Below, piece by piece: positions 16,501 to 23,950 of a stretch of DNA of 27,083 nt; position 1 is the stretch's first letter; every line of letters begins with the position of its first letter. Under the pieces are notes generated by a model. That model saw nothing but the letters and a program-made list of their open reading frames with translations, was not told the origin of the DNA and searched no databases. The stretch is from Paenisporosarcina sp049671445 (GTDB taxonomy: Bacteria; Bacillota; Bacilli; Bacillales_A; Planococcaceae): contig NZ_JBATUX010000106.1 of the NCBI RefSeq assembly GCF_049671445.1, positions 1 through 27,083 of the forward strand. Reading direction: 5' to 3'. The translations under genes were made by a program, and so were the position numbers.

Positions 16501-16591
16501 CAGGTTGACGAAGTAGCTCTCCAGGTTGACGAAGTGGCGCTGCAGGTTGACGAAGTAGCTCTCCAGGTTGACGAAGTGGCACTGCAGGTTG
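16501..16591. repeat. 21-base tandem repeat, four copies plus a partial, encoding heptads
   Basis: Units begin at 16501, 16522, 16543 and 16564, each starting CAGGTTGACGAAGT, followed by the first seven bases of a fifth. Copies 1 and 3 are identical, and copies 2 and 4 differ at one base, so the array also reads as two 42-base units. On the plus strand every unit encodes QVDEVAL, an exact coiled-coil heptad. TGA codons lie just upstream in that frame and no start is present. The array sits inside a 451-base gap between trhO and the FAD dehydrogenase. Confidence 0.85.
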
Positions 16592-16745
16592 TACAAAATG
16601 TATAGTTAGCCAATCTTTCACCTTTGATCTCATAGATAAAGAGATTTATGGTGGCACTCAAAACATCAATAAAGGAAAATACCAACAATTTCTAGAATAC
16701 AATCTAAAGAAGAATAAAGAACGTATTAAGGTGGGAATTGGATGA
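16573..16745 (+). pseudogene. Start-less open frame ending as ATGA with the dehydrogenase gene
   Basis: From the last repeat unit to TGA 16743-16745 one frame stays open for about 57 codons and reads like coding sequence, with SFTFDLIDKEIYGG and KYQQFLEYNLKKNKERIKVG. It has no ATG, GTG or TTG start, and its stop overlaps the start of the next gene as ATGA. It may be the tail of a gene whose front was lost next to the repeats. Chance openness in A+T-rich DNA cannot be ruled out. Confidence 0.25.
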
Positions 16746-18385
16746 AAGTAGATGTCATTGTTGTAGGTGCAGGTTTAGCCGGGTTAGTAGCAACAGCTGA
16801 ATTAACTGACGCGGGGAAACGAGTTCTCCTGTTGGATCAAGAACCTCAGGCGTCACTTGGAGGACAGGCGTGGTGGTCTTTTGGTGGATTGTTTTTAGTG
16901 GACACGCCAGAACAACGTAGATTAGGTATTCACGATTCGCTTGAGTTAGCATGGCAAGACTGGCAAGGGGCAGCGGGCTTCGATCGAGAGGATGAAGACT
17001 ACTGGGGACGCAGATGGGCACAAGCATATGTTGAGTTTGCTGCTGTTGAAAAGAGAGAGTGGTTAAAGTCTTTAGGTGTTAGTTTCTTTCCAGTTGTGGG
17101 ATGGGCAGAGCGTGGCGGTTATTTAGCTGAAGGACATGGTAATTCAGTTCCTCGATTTCATATTGTATGGGGAACGGGTCCGGCCATTTTACGACCATTT
17201 GAAGAAAAACTTCACAAAGCGATAGAGAATGGATTGGTTGATTATCGCCCACGTCATCGCGTGGATGAATTACTTGTAGAAAATGGAGCGGTGATTGGTG
17301 TAAACGGTGCAATTCTTGAACCTAGTAATGTAGGCAGAGGTGAAGCGAGCTCACGTGAAATAGTGGGTAATTTCAGCGAAATAGCGGAAGCGGTCGTCGT
17401 GACAAGTGGTGGTTTAGGAGCGAACTTTGATTTAATTCGTCAAAACTGGCCAGAAAGATTAGGAAAAGCACCAACACGCATGATTTCAGGAGTACCTGCC
17501 CATGTCGATGGACGTATGCTCGGAATAACTGAGGCGGCTGGTGGGCGCATCGTCAATCGGGACCGTATGTGGCATTATACGGAAGGAATAACTAATTGGA
17601 ATCCAGTGTGGAAGAAGCATGGAATTCGTATTTTACCTGGACCTTCTTCACTATGGTTGGACGCGAAAGGTAAACGCCTTGAGGCACCGAATTTCCCGGG
17701 ATTCGATACGCTAGGAACACTGGAGACTATTCAAAACACCGGTTATGACCATTCGTGGTTTGTCCTGACTCAAAAAGTGATTGAAAAGGAATTTGCTTTA
17801 TCTGGCTCAGAGCAAAATCCTGATTTAACCGGTAAAAGTATTCGGCAAGTATTAGCTCGCGTTCTTCCTGGGCCAACTGCCCCAGTTAAAGCGTTCATGG
17901 ATAAAGGAGAAGATTTTATTGTTGCCGATACACTTGAGGAATTGGTAGAAGGTATGAACAACTTAACGGGAGAAGGGCTTATTCAGTTTGATGAGTTGAA
18001 GCGGCAAATTGTTGCGCGAGATCGAGAAATGAATCATAAATTCACGAAAGACTTACAAGTAACGGCATTACGTGGTGCAAGAAATTACATAGGTGATAAA
18101 TTAATTCGTGTTGCTGCTCCTCATAAATTTTTGGATTCTAAAAATGGTCCATTAATAGCGGTACGACTAAATATCATTAGCCGAAAAACGCTTGGTGGAC
18201 TACAAACTGACTTGTCAGGGAGAGTGTTAAGTTCAACTGGAGAACCTGTACCAGGCTTATACGCTGCGGGTGAAGTTTCTGGATTCGGCGGTGGAGGCGT
18301 TCATGGCTATCGTTCATTAGAAGGAACATTCCTTGGCGGTTGTTTGTTTACAGGAAGACAAGTGGGCAGAGCCTTGTCGAAGTAG
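16742..18385 (+). CDS. FAD-binding dehydrogenase (3-oxosteroid dehydrogenase-like superfamily)
   Basis: The 547-residue flavoprotein has the N-terminal FAD dinucleotide loop GAGLAG (residues 9-14) and the segment GGQAWWSFGGLFLVDTPEQ typical of the large FAD-binding dehydrogenases related to 3-ketosteroid dehydrogenase and fumarate reductase flavoprotein. GYDHSWFVLTQKVIE lies mid-protein. The C-terminal FAD cap is GLYAAGEVSGFGGGGVHG followed by SLEGTFLGGCLFTGRQVG. It fits the group annotated as putative FAD-binding dehydrogenase (PRK12834). The true substrate is unknown. AAGGTGG precedes ATG 16742. It has no signal peptide, so it is probably cytosolic. Confidence 0.9.
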   Translation: MKVDVIVVGAGLAGLVATAELTDAGKRVLLLDQEPQASLGGQAWWSFGGLFLVDTPEQRRLGIHDSLELAWQDWQGAAGFDREDEDYWGRRWAQAYVEFAAVEKREWLKSLGVSFFPVVGWAERGGYLAEGHGNSVPRFHIVWGTGPAILRPFEEKLHKAIENGLVDYRPRHRVDELLVENGAVIGVNGAILEPSNVGRGEASSREIVGNFSEIAEAVVVTSGGLGANFDLIRQNWPERLGKAPTRMISGVPAHVDGRMLGITEAAGGRIVNRDRMWHYTEGITNWNPVWKKHGIRILPGPSSLWLDAKGKRLEAPNFPGFDTLGTLETIQNTGYDHSWFVLTQKVIEKEFALSGSEQNPDLTGKSIRQVLARVLPGPTAPVKAFMDKGEDFIVADTLEELVEGMNNLTGEGLIQFDELKRQIVARDREMNHKFTKDLQVTALRGARNYIGDKLIRVAAPHKFLDSKNGPLIAVRLNIISRKTLGGLQTDLSGRVLSSTGEPVPGLYAAGEVSGFGGGGVHGYRSLEGTFLGGCLFTGRQVGRALSK

Positions 18386-18409
18386 TTGTCTGGAATATGG
18401 AGGTTTGAT

Positions 18410-18472
18410 ATGAAGCAAAGAAAAGAAGCTTCGCCTAAATTTGTATGGTTTGTTTTTTTCTCTGTTAGTTAA
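18410..18472 (+). pseudogene. Broken ORF with a strong ribosome binding site
   Basis: ATGGAGGTTTGAT (18397-18409) gives a strong ribosome binding site for ATG 18410, 24 bases after the dehydrogenase stop. The reading frame codes only 20 residues, MKQRKEASPKFVWFVFFSVS, basic then hydrophobic, before TAA 18470-18472. It looks like the start of a small membrane protein gene in the same operon, truncated by a stop. A genuine small membrane peptide is an alternative. The rest of this 502-base gap shows no other gene. Confidence 0.35.
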
Positions 18473-18677
18473 CTAGCCCAACCATTTGTTCTTTAGATTT
18501 TTGTGCAGTCGGTAACACATCTGAAGCGGAATGAAAACCTGTCTTCCTTAAAATTGTAATTGTAGTGATACAACTACTAAAAATTATTTTGCTTAACTTT
18601 CACTAAATTGTTTTCTGTTAAAGACGCTTTGTCTTTTAAGTGAATTACGAATAAATAGATACCTCAAAAAAAGCAAT

Positions 18678-18731
18678 AATAGACACAGAAAAAGCAAAGC
18701 TTCTTTCAGCTTTGCTTTTTCTGTGTCTATT
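18678..18731. terminator. Long hairpin terminator before brnQ
   Basis: A perfect 23-bp stem (18678-18700 with 18709-18731) has an 8-base loop. Its inner part, GCAAAGC with GCTTTGC followed by TTTTT, is a normal intrinsic terminator; the outer arms extend it. It separates the dehydrogenase region from brnQ. Confidence 0.8.
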
Positions 18732-18765
18732 AATATCAAACAAATAGAATTATTTAAAATATTTT

Positions 18766-18826
18766 ATGCAATATATTGCATTTCACTAAAAAAGAGAGTA
18801 GGATTACTTTCATTGATATATTGCAT
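18766..18826. promoter_or_regulatory. Candidate GntR operators upstream of brnQ
   Basis: ATGCAATATATTGCAT (18766-18781) is a perfect 16-base palindrome. A second half-site, TGATATATTGCAT (18814-18826), follows 32 bases later. The 12-mer TGATATATTGCA also occurs upstream of the gntR gene (21134-21145). TTGCAT at 18776-18781 could double as a -35 box with TAGGAT (18799-18804) 17 bases on, in which case a bound regulator would block RNA polymerase. Confidence 0.55.
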
Positions 18827-18887
18827 ACTGGAAAACAGGATGGTTCGAAGTTCACAACCTAAGAAGGTTTAATAGGAGGAAAAATAT

Positions 18888-20261
18888 ATGGAGACTAAAT
18901 TATCGTTTTCATCGTATATGGTTATTGGAGTTATGTTATTTGCGTTATTTTTCGGAGCAGGGAACTTAATCTTTCCAGCCTCACTCGGTCAGAATGCTGG
19001 TTCAAATGTTTGGGTTGCTATCGCCGGATTTTTAATTACAGGTATAGGTTTACCTTTCCTTGGACTATTAGCGATGGGGTATTCGGGTAGTCGAAGCTTA
19101 CAAGATCTCGCAAGTCGTATCCATCCGCTTTATGCGGTTGTTTTTACATCCGTTTTGTATTTAACCATTGGACCTTTTTTTGCGATACCAAGAACGGGTG
19201 CTGTCGCTTATGAAGTGGGAATTGCCCCGTTTGTCGGAAGTGGCTTTGAACAAATAGCATTAGGAATATTTACGTTGATCTTCTTTGGGCTTACTCTTTG
19301 GTTCGCACTGAATCCAGCTAAACTTGTAGACCGAGTAGGGAAATTTTTGTCGCCAGCTATTTTAGTTCTGTTATTTATTTTGTTAATTATGGTTATTGCA
19401 AAACCTATGGGTTCTATTGGAGAGCCTCAAGAAGCTTATACAAGTGGAGTGTTTATGAAAGGATTTACCGAAGGTTATAATACGATGGATGCACTTGCGT
19501 CACTAGTATTTGGAATCATCGTCATCAATACCATTCGTAAAATGGGCGTCACTTCGAAGCGTGGCATTTTGCTTGCGACGATAAAATCTGGGGGAATTGC
19601 TACATTACTGCTAGGAATCGTCTATGTGGGAATTGCTTACTTGGGTGCAACGAGCACACAATTGCTTGGAATCTTTGACTCAGGCGGTCCGGTACTCAGC
19701 GGTACAGCTTCTCATTATTTTGGATCATTCGGCATGATTTTGATGGCGGTTATTATTTTCTTAGCATGTTTAACAACTAGTATCGGTGTGACGATGGCTT
19801 GTGGAGAATATTTCAACTCGTTGTTCCCTAAAATTAGTTATAAAGCTTACATTGTTATTTTTTCAGTGTTCTCTTTAGTTGTTTCAAATATCGGTTTATC
19901 GAATATTATTATGTACTCGATTCCAGTATTGATGTTTATTTATCCACTTGCCATCGTGTTGATGTTATTGACATTTACTTCATCATTGTTTAATCACGCG
20001 AGGATTGTGTATGTATCAGCTACAATTGTGACAATCCTGATTAGTAGTATCGATGGACTTAAAACCTTGTGTACTTCACTAGGCATGGATTATTTTTCTT
20101 GGATGAAACCGATTGTGGCATTTTATGAAAATACATTGCCATTTTATAGCCAAGGTTTAGGTTGGTTTATTCCAGTAATACTTGTCATGATAGTGACTGG
20201 AATCCTCGGTCGAGTTTTCAATCTATCCATTGTTCCTGTATATAAAAAAGTAACTTCATAA
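18888..20261 (+). CDS. brnQ: Branched-chain amino acid transport carrier BrnQ
   Basis: BrnQ is a cation-coupled symporter for leucine, isoleucine and valine in the cytoplasmic membrane. The 457-residue protein has about 12 hydrophobic segments. Family features are FALFFGAGNLIFPASLGQNAG in the first helix pair, PFFAIPRTGAVAYEVG near residue 100, TMDALASLVFGIIVIN and CLTTSIGVTMACGEYF. ATG 18888 follows ATAGGAGG. No T-box leader is seen; instead an ATGCAATATATTGCAT palindrome and a related half-site lie upstream, shared with the nearby GntR gene. It converges with gntR across two terminators. Confidence 0.93.
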   Translation: METKLSFSSYMVIGVMLFALFFGAGNLIFPASLGQNAGSNVWVAIAGFLITGIGLPFLGLLAMGYSGSRSLQDLASRIHPLYAVVFTSVLYLTIGPFFAIPRTGAVAYEVGIAPFVGSGFEQIALGIFTLIFFGLTLWFALNPAKLVDRVGKFLSPAILVLLFILLIMVIAKPMGSIGEPQEAYTSGVFMKGFTEGYNTMDALASLVFGIIVINTIRKMGVTSKRGILLATIKSGGIATLLLGIVYVGIAYLGATSTQLLGIFDSGGPVLSGTASHYFGSFGMILMAVIIFLACLTTSIGVTMACGEYFNSLFPKISYKAYIVIFSVFSLVVSNIGLSNIIMYSIPVLMFIYPLAIVLMLLTFTSSLFNHARIVYVSATIVTILISSIDGLKTLCTSLGMDYFSWMKPIVAFYENTLPFYSQGLGWFIPVILVMIVTGILGRVFNLSIVPVYKKVTS

Positions 20262-20268
20262 GTAAATT

Positions 20269-20320
20269 AACCCCTGCATCTCAAGTTCTTTAAAAAGAAA
20301 GGGAGATGTGGGGCTTTTTT
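20269..20320 (+). terminator. brnQ terminator
   Basis: CCCC..CATCTC (20271-20282) pairs with GAGATG.GGGG (20303-20313), with a small internal bulge, and is followed by CTTTTTT. Confidence 0.75.
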
Positions 20321-20356
20321 GTGGATTATTAGACGAAAAACTATGTTCATTTAACA

Positions 20357-20390
20357 GAAAAAAGTGACCCTGGATATTCCAAAGTCACTT
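20357..20390 (-). terminator. gntR terminator overlapping its stop codon
   Basis: AAGTGAC (20362-20368) pairs with GTCACTT (20384-20390), with an inner TGGA/TCCA stem. On the minus strand it is followed by a T run (20357-20362). The stop codon TGA (20385-20387) lies inside the stem. Confidence 0.7.
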
Positions 20391-21056
20391 CCTAACATCA
20401 TCTTCACGGGAATAAAATTCTTCAATGGCACGTAGCCAATTATCTCGCATCAATTGAGACACTAGCGTTGCATCCCGCTTTTTCAAGCAGTCTATAATAG
20501 TATCGTGTTGTTGTATCGAATTAGTCGTTAAAACAATTGAATTATGGAAAAATAGTCTTCGTACATGCGCTTGTAAAGAGGCTACCATCGACGTTATGTA
20601 CGGATTGTTTGCTGTATCAACAATAATTTGATGAAACTCTTCATCTATTTTTAGTGCTGAAAAGTAATCTTCGGAATGGACAGCGTTTGAAAACTTTGTA
20701 TTCATATGTTCTAAATTGCGTATGATTTCATCATCTAAATTGGGTACTGCTAGTTCAGCAGATAGTGCTTGCAGTGCTGCAAGTGGAGGGAGAAGGTCGA
20801 TAATATCCTCTTTTTTAACTTGCGTTACTTGGGTTGCTTTTCCAGGAAACATTTCAACAAACCCTTGTACTTCAAGCAGTTGTAATGATTCGCGAATAGG
20901 GGTCCTGCTAACACCTAATGCTTGAGCTAACTCGGTGTCATTTAGCTTTTCTTCAGGACGTAATGTTCCATCGATTATCCATTGTTGTAATTGATTATAA
21001 GCATTCTCTTTAGCAGAAATGCGGACAGGCTTATTGTGATTTAGCGGTATGGGCAT
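20385..21056 (-). CDS. GntR family regulator, FCD (FadR-like) subgroup
   Basis: The 223-residue repressor or activator has an N-terminal winged helix of about residues 12-80 (AYNQLQQWIIDGTLRPEEKLNDTELAQALGVSRTPIRESLQLLE), and an all-helical FCD ligand domain to the end (LDDEIIRNLEHMN, DEEFHQIIVDTANNPYI, HDTIIDCLKKRDATLVSQLM). FCD members bind organic acids or amino acids, often with a metal. The gene converges with brnQ and both upstream regions share TATATTGCA sites, so brnQ and itself are the likely targets. ATG 21056 has only a weak AAAGG 12 bases upstream, so the start is less sure than the family. Confidence 0.88.
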   Translation of the reverse strand: MPIPLNHNKPVRISAKENAYNQLQQWIIDGTLRPEEKLNDTELAQALGVSRTPIRESLQLLEVQGFVEMFPGKATQVTQVKKEDIIDLLPPLAALQALSAELAVPNLDDEIIRNLEHMNTKFSNAVHSEDYFSALKIDEEFHQIIVDTANNPYITSMVASLQAHVRRLFFHNSIVLTTNSIQQHDTIIDCLKKRDATLVSQLMRDNWLRAIEEFYSREDDVRK

Positions 21057-21089
21057 AATGAAAACAACCTTTCCTGTCAGGCTAATTTG

Positions 21090-21161
21090 TGTATACAGAA
21101 GCTTCTTCCATTATACAACAAATAGTATATAGGTGATATATTGCAATCAATGTGCAATATA
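21090..21161 (-). promoter_or_regulatory. gntR promoter region with candidate operators
   Basis: On the minus strand a -10 box TATAAT lies at 21115-21110. Upstream of it, TATATTGCA (21137-21145) and TGCAATATA (21153-21161) form an exact inverted repeat with a 7-base spacer, over the -35 area. Downstream, TGTATACA (21090-21097) is a perfect 8-base palindrome of the GTnnAC kind often bound by FCD-type GntR proteins. Either could give autoregulation. Confidence 0.5.
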
Positions 21162-21276
21162 CACAAGAAAATATCAGCTTTCTTTTTTTGAATGTGCTAC
21201 AGATGTTTTCTTCTTTATCTGATGGGTAAATAGTGTAAGTACGAATTTGTAGAGATTACAGCTACGAATTCATATG

Positions 21277-21306
21277 TGGACATAACAAAAAATCACTTTA
21301 TATATT
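21277..21306 (+). promoter_or_regulatory. Possible promoter of the DJ-1/Hsp31-like gene
   Basis: TGGACA (21277-21282) and TATATT (21301-21306) are 18 bases apart and precede ATG 21332 with an AGGAGG site between. Confidence 0.45.
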
Positions 21307-21331
21307 TTAAAGAATTTTAGGAGGAAAACAA

Positions 21332-21991
21332 ATGACAAAGAAAATATTAATGATTTTAACTAGTCAAGACACAATGGGTGAAGACAAACCTACAGGCACA
21401 TGGCTTTCAGAATTTGCAGATGCTTACCTGGAGTTTAAGAAACAAGGATATGATGTGACTATAAGTAGTATTAAAGGTGGGAAAGCACCTGTTGATCCAG
21501 GTAGTATCGATGAAAACACACCACAAGAGATTTTGAATGCTGAAACATATTTAGCAAATACAGTATCTATCGATGAAGTCGAAATGGCTGATCACGATGT
21601 GATTTTCTTACCAGGTGGTCATGGTACAATGTTTGATTTCCCTAACAACAAAAAGTTGCAATCATTGTTGCGTGAATTTTATGAAGCAGACAAATATGTG
21701 GTTTCAGTATGTCACGGTCCCGCAGGCTTAGTTGGTGCTACTCTTTCAAATGGTGAGCCGCTAGTTAAAGGAAAACAAGTGAGTGCATTTACAGATGCAG
21801 AAGAACGAGATACAACGTTTGACTCGTTAATGCCTTTCTTATTAGAGAGCAAACTTACCGAACTTGGAGCGACTGTTGTAACTGGACCAAACTGGTCAGA
21901 GCAATCGGTTGTAGACGGTAAATTAATCACGGGTCAAAACCCACAATCAACACCAATGGTTGTTAAAGAATTGGTGAAAAAATTAAGTTAA
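21332..21991 (+). CDS. DJ-1/PfpI superfamily protein, Hsp31-like
   Basis: The 219-residue cytosolic protein belongs to the class I glutamine amidotransferase-like superfamily, in the Hsp31/class III glyoxalase branch. The nucleophile elbow SVCHGPAG places Cys127 next to His128; Glu27 in TWLSEFADAY supplies the acidic residue that contacts the Cys. IFLPGGHGTMFDFP and SAFTDAEERDT are also characteristic. Such proteins act on methylglyoxal or in repair of damaged proteins or nucleotides, and which applies here is not visible. AGGAGG (21320-21325) precedes ATG 21332. It is a one-gene unit with its own terminator. Confidence 0.92.
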   Translation: MTKKILMILTSQDTMGEDKPTGTWLSEFADAYLEFKKQGYDVTISSIKGGKAPVDPGSIDENTPQEILNAETYLANTVSIDEVEMADHDVIFLPGGHGTMFDFPNNKKLQSLLREFYEADKYVVSVCHGPAGLVGATLSNGEPLVKGKQVSAFTDAEERDTTFDSLMPFLLESKLTELGATVVTGPNWSEQSVVDGKLITGQNPQSTPMVVKELVKKLS

Positions 21992-21993
21992 TA

Positions 21994-22029
21994 AAAAATG
22001 GACTGCACTTAATATTGTGCAGTCCTTTT
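21994..22029 (+). terminator. Terminator after the DJ-1/Hsp31-like gene
   Basis: A perfect 9-bp stem (22000-22008 with 22017-22025, GGACTGCAC arm) is followed by TTTTC and starts nine bases after the stop. Confidence 0.88.
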
Positions 22030-22160
22030 CTGTTTTATAGATTGTATCCTAGCTTTTAAGTGAAAAGGTTATTTTTTATAAATTGCAAAAATAGTAAATC
22101 AAGTATATTCATGTTAAGATAATTCAATCATTCAAATGGGCGGATTAAAAAGGAGTTTAT

Positions 22161-22799
22161 ATGAAAAATCGTAGTATTGTAGCAGTATTTTATTTAGTGG
22201 GATTAACATTTTTGTCTTTAGGAATTAGTTTAATTATATTGGCTGATTTAGGAGCTGGTGCATGGGATGCTATGTATGTGGGCTTAAATGAGCTTTTTGG
22301 TCTTAGTGTTGGTACTTGGATTTTTATTGTAGGAATATTACTGATTTTCATCAATGCGCTTCTGTTAAAAGAACGAATTGATGTTTCTGCGGTGATACCT
22401 GTCGTTACAATTGGATTTTTAATTGATTTTTGGCTTATTTTTGTTTTTGATGATTTTCAGGTGCCTATTCTTGCGCTTCAATTAGCTATGTTAATTGGCG
22501 GAGTGGCAATCATTGCCGTGGGCATTGCGTGTTATTTACAGTCTAAGATAGCACGTAATCCCATGGATACCTTAATGATAGCTATTCAAACACTCACGGG
22601 GAAAAGCATGGCGGTCTCAAAAACGATGATGGAGCTTGGGGTGCTAATCATTGCATTCTTACTTGGAGGTCCAATTGGTTTGGGTACGATTTTTGTTACT
22701 CTGATGATTGGTCCCATGATTCAGCTTTTCTATAATCCGATTACGAAGTTGCGTAACCATTTGTGTGAGGATACTAATAGAGGACCTTTAAAAGTGTAA
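22161..22799 (+). CDS. YczE-like integral membrane protein
   Basis: This 212-residue protein has five or six hydrophobic segments and matches the YczE/YyaS/YitT-related membrane group. The first loop GADLGAGAWDAMYVGL-type sequence (here ILADLGAGAWDAMYVGL) and ARNPMDTLMIAIQ plus GPIGLGTI in the C-terminal half are the conserved parts. B. subtilis YczE is of the same size and is needed in some strains for lipopeptide production, but the molecular role is unknown. AAAAAGGAG before ATG 22161 supports the start. It converges with the flavoprotein gene across a shared terminator. Confidence 0.85.
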   Translation: MKNRSIVAVFYLVGLTFLSLGISLIILADLGAGAWDAMYVGLNELFGLSVGTWIFIVGILLIFINALLLKERIDVSAVIPVVTIGFLIDFWLIFVFDDFQVPILALQLAMLIGGVAIIAVGIACYLQSKIARNPMDTLMIAIQTLTGKSMAVSKTMMELGVLIIAFLLGGPIGLGTIFVTLMIGPMIQLFYNPITKLRNHLCEDTNRGPLKV

Positions 22800-22813
22800 T
22801 CATTTGCATATGC

Positions 22814-22858
22814 AAAAAAAGAGTAGGGAATTCTTAAAGAATTCTTCTACTCTTTTTT
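22814..22858. terminator. Bidirectional terminator between yczE-like and flavoprotein genes
   Basis: GAGTAG and GAATTC arms (22821-22833) pair with GAATTC and CTACTC (22839-22852), with a small internal loop, flanked by a run of seven A and a run of six T. It serves both convergent genes. Confidence 0.85.
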
Positions 22859-22875
22859 GTGTTAAACTACATTTT

Positions 22876-23859
22876 TTAATGTGAAAACAAGTCTGTCGAG
22901 TGCTTCACATGATTTTTAGTTTCTGGATTGACGAAGTGTTTTGCTGAATTAATAGCGATTGGTGCTTCACCAAATCCACATGCAATAAGTTTAACTTTAC
23001 CTTCATAGATGTTGCTATCACCAACAGCATAAACGCCAGGAAGTGTCGTTTCCATCTTAGAGTTCACTTTAATCGCATGGCGCTCCATGTCCATGCCCCA
23101 TTCTTTCATATTACCTATATGTGAACGGAAACCATAGTTTACGATAACGTGATCAGCTTTCAATAATTCAACGTCTCCATTGGTATTGCGAACAGCAACA
23201 TGTCTGAAATTCTCACCCTCTGGTTCGAAATGATCAACTACGTATGGTGTTTTAACGATAACAGATGACTGATGAAGCAACTCAATACTGTGCTCGTGCG
23301 CACGGAATGAATCACGTCTGTGAACAAGCGTCACGGATTTTGCAATTGGTTCAAGCATAAGAGCCCAATCTACTGCAGAATCGCCACCGCCAAATAACAC
23401 AACATCTTTATCTGCAAACTTGCCCATGTCGTCTACAAAATAATGCAGTTGAGTACCTTCAAATTTCATTGCTTCTTTAAGTTCTAAACGTTTTGGTTCA
23501 AATGCACCGTTTCCAGTAGTGAATATGACAGATTTGGTTAAGTGTGTATCTGAATCAGTCGTAAGCTGCCAAGTACCATCCTCAAGTCTTGTCATGTCTT
23601 CTACTGACTCACCTGTAATGATGGTCGGTGAAAAAATAGCAAGTTGTTCTGATAAATTCGCTACTAAATCTTTTGCACGAACTTTTGGGAATCCAGCGAT
23701 ATCATATATGTGCTTTTCTGGATAGAGAGCAGTTAACTGACCTCCGACATTTGGTAAACTTTCAATGATTTTAACCGACATTTGACGCATGCCTCCATAA
23801 AATGCAGTGAATAACCCTGCAGGTCCAGCGCCAACTATTGTAACGTCATAAATTTTCAT
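22876..23859 (-). CDS. Ferredoxin-NADP reductase-like flavoprotein (YumC type)
   Basis: The 327-residue thioredoxin-reductase-fold enzyme has the FAD loop GAGPAG at residues 10-15 and the NADPH loop GGGDSAVDWAL near residue 155. It has GGQLTALYPEKHIYDIAGFP and the C-terminal FAD motif PGVYAVGDSN. There is no CxxC redox pair, which separates it from thioredoxin reductase and points to the ferredoxin/flavodoxin-NADP reductase group (YumC or YcgT in B. subtilis). It would shuttle electrons between NADPH and ferredoxin or flavodoxin in the cytosol. AAGGAGC precedes ATG 23859. Confidence 0.92.
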   Translation of the reverse strand: MKIYDVTIVGAGPAGLFTAFYGGMRQMSVKIIESLPNVGGQLTALYPEKHIYDIAGFPKVRAKDLVANLSEQLAIFSPTIITGESVEDMTRLEDGTWQLTTDSDTHLTKSVIFTTGNGAFEPKRLELKEAMKFEGTQLHYFVDDMGKFADKDVVLFGGGDSAVDWALMLEPIAKSVTLVHRRDSFRAHEHSIELLHQSSVIVKTPYVVDHFEPEGENFRHVAVRNTNGDVELLKADHVIVNYGFRSHIGNMKEWGMDMERHAIKVNSKMETTLPGVYAVGDSNIYEGKVKLIACGFGEAPIAINSAKHFVNPETKNHVKHSTDLFSH

Positions 23860-23950
23860 GTATTTTGAGCTCCTTGTAAGTAAATTTATCTCCTAATAAG
23901 AATTTATAAGGGTAATTATTCTTGGTTAATAATAATTTTTTTAGCGTTAT

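Noticed and set aside
16500..16688. Minus-strand 62-codon ORF with Thr/Ser-rich repeats
   Set aside because: It is the reverse reading of the 21-base tandem repeat, with no ribosome binding site; the plus-strand heptad reading is more protein-like.
18500..18670. Search for a T-box or other amino acid leader ahead of brnQ
   Set aside because: No T-box sequence or specifier stem is visible; the region contains only a terminator and the GntR-type palindromes.
23915..23942. Hairpin of A-T pairs followed by a T run between the deacetylase and flavoprotein genes
   Set aside because: The stem is seven A-T pairs, too weak, and the T run points to the plus strand where there is no gene to end.
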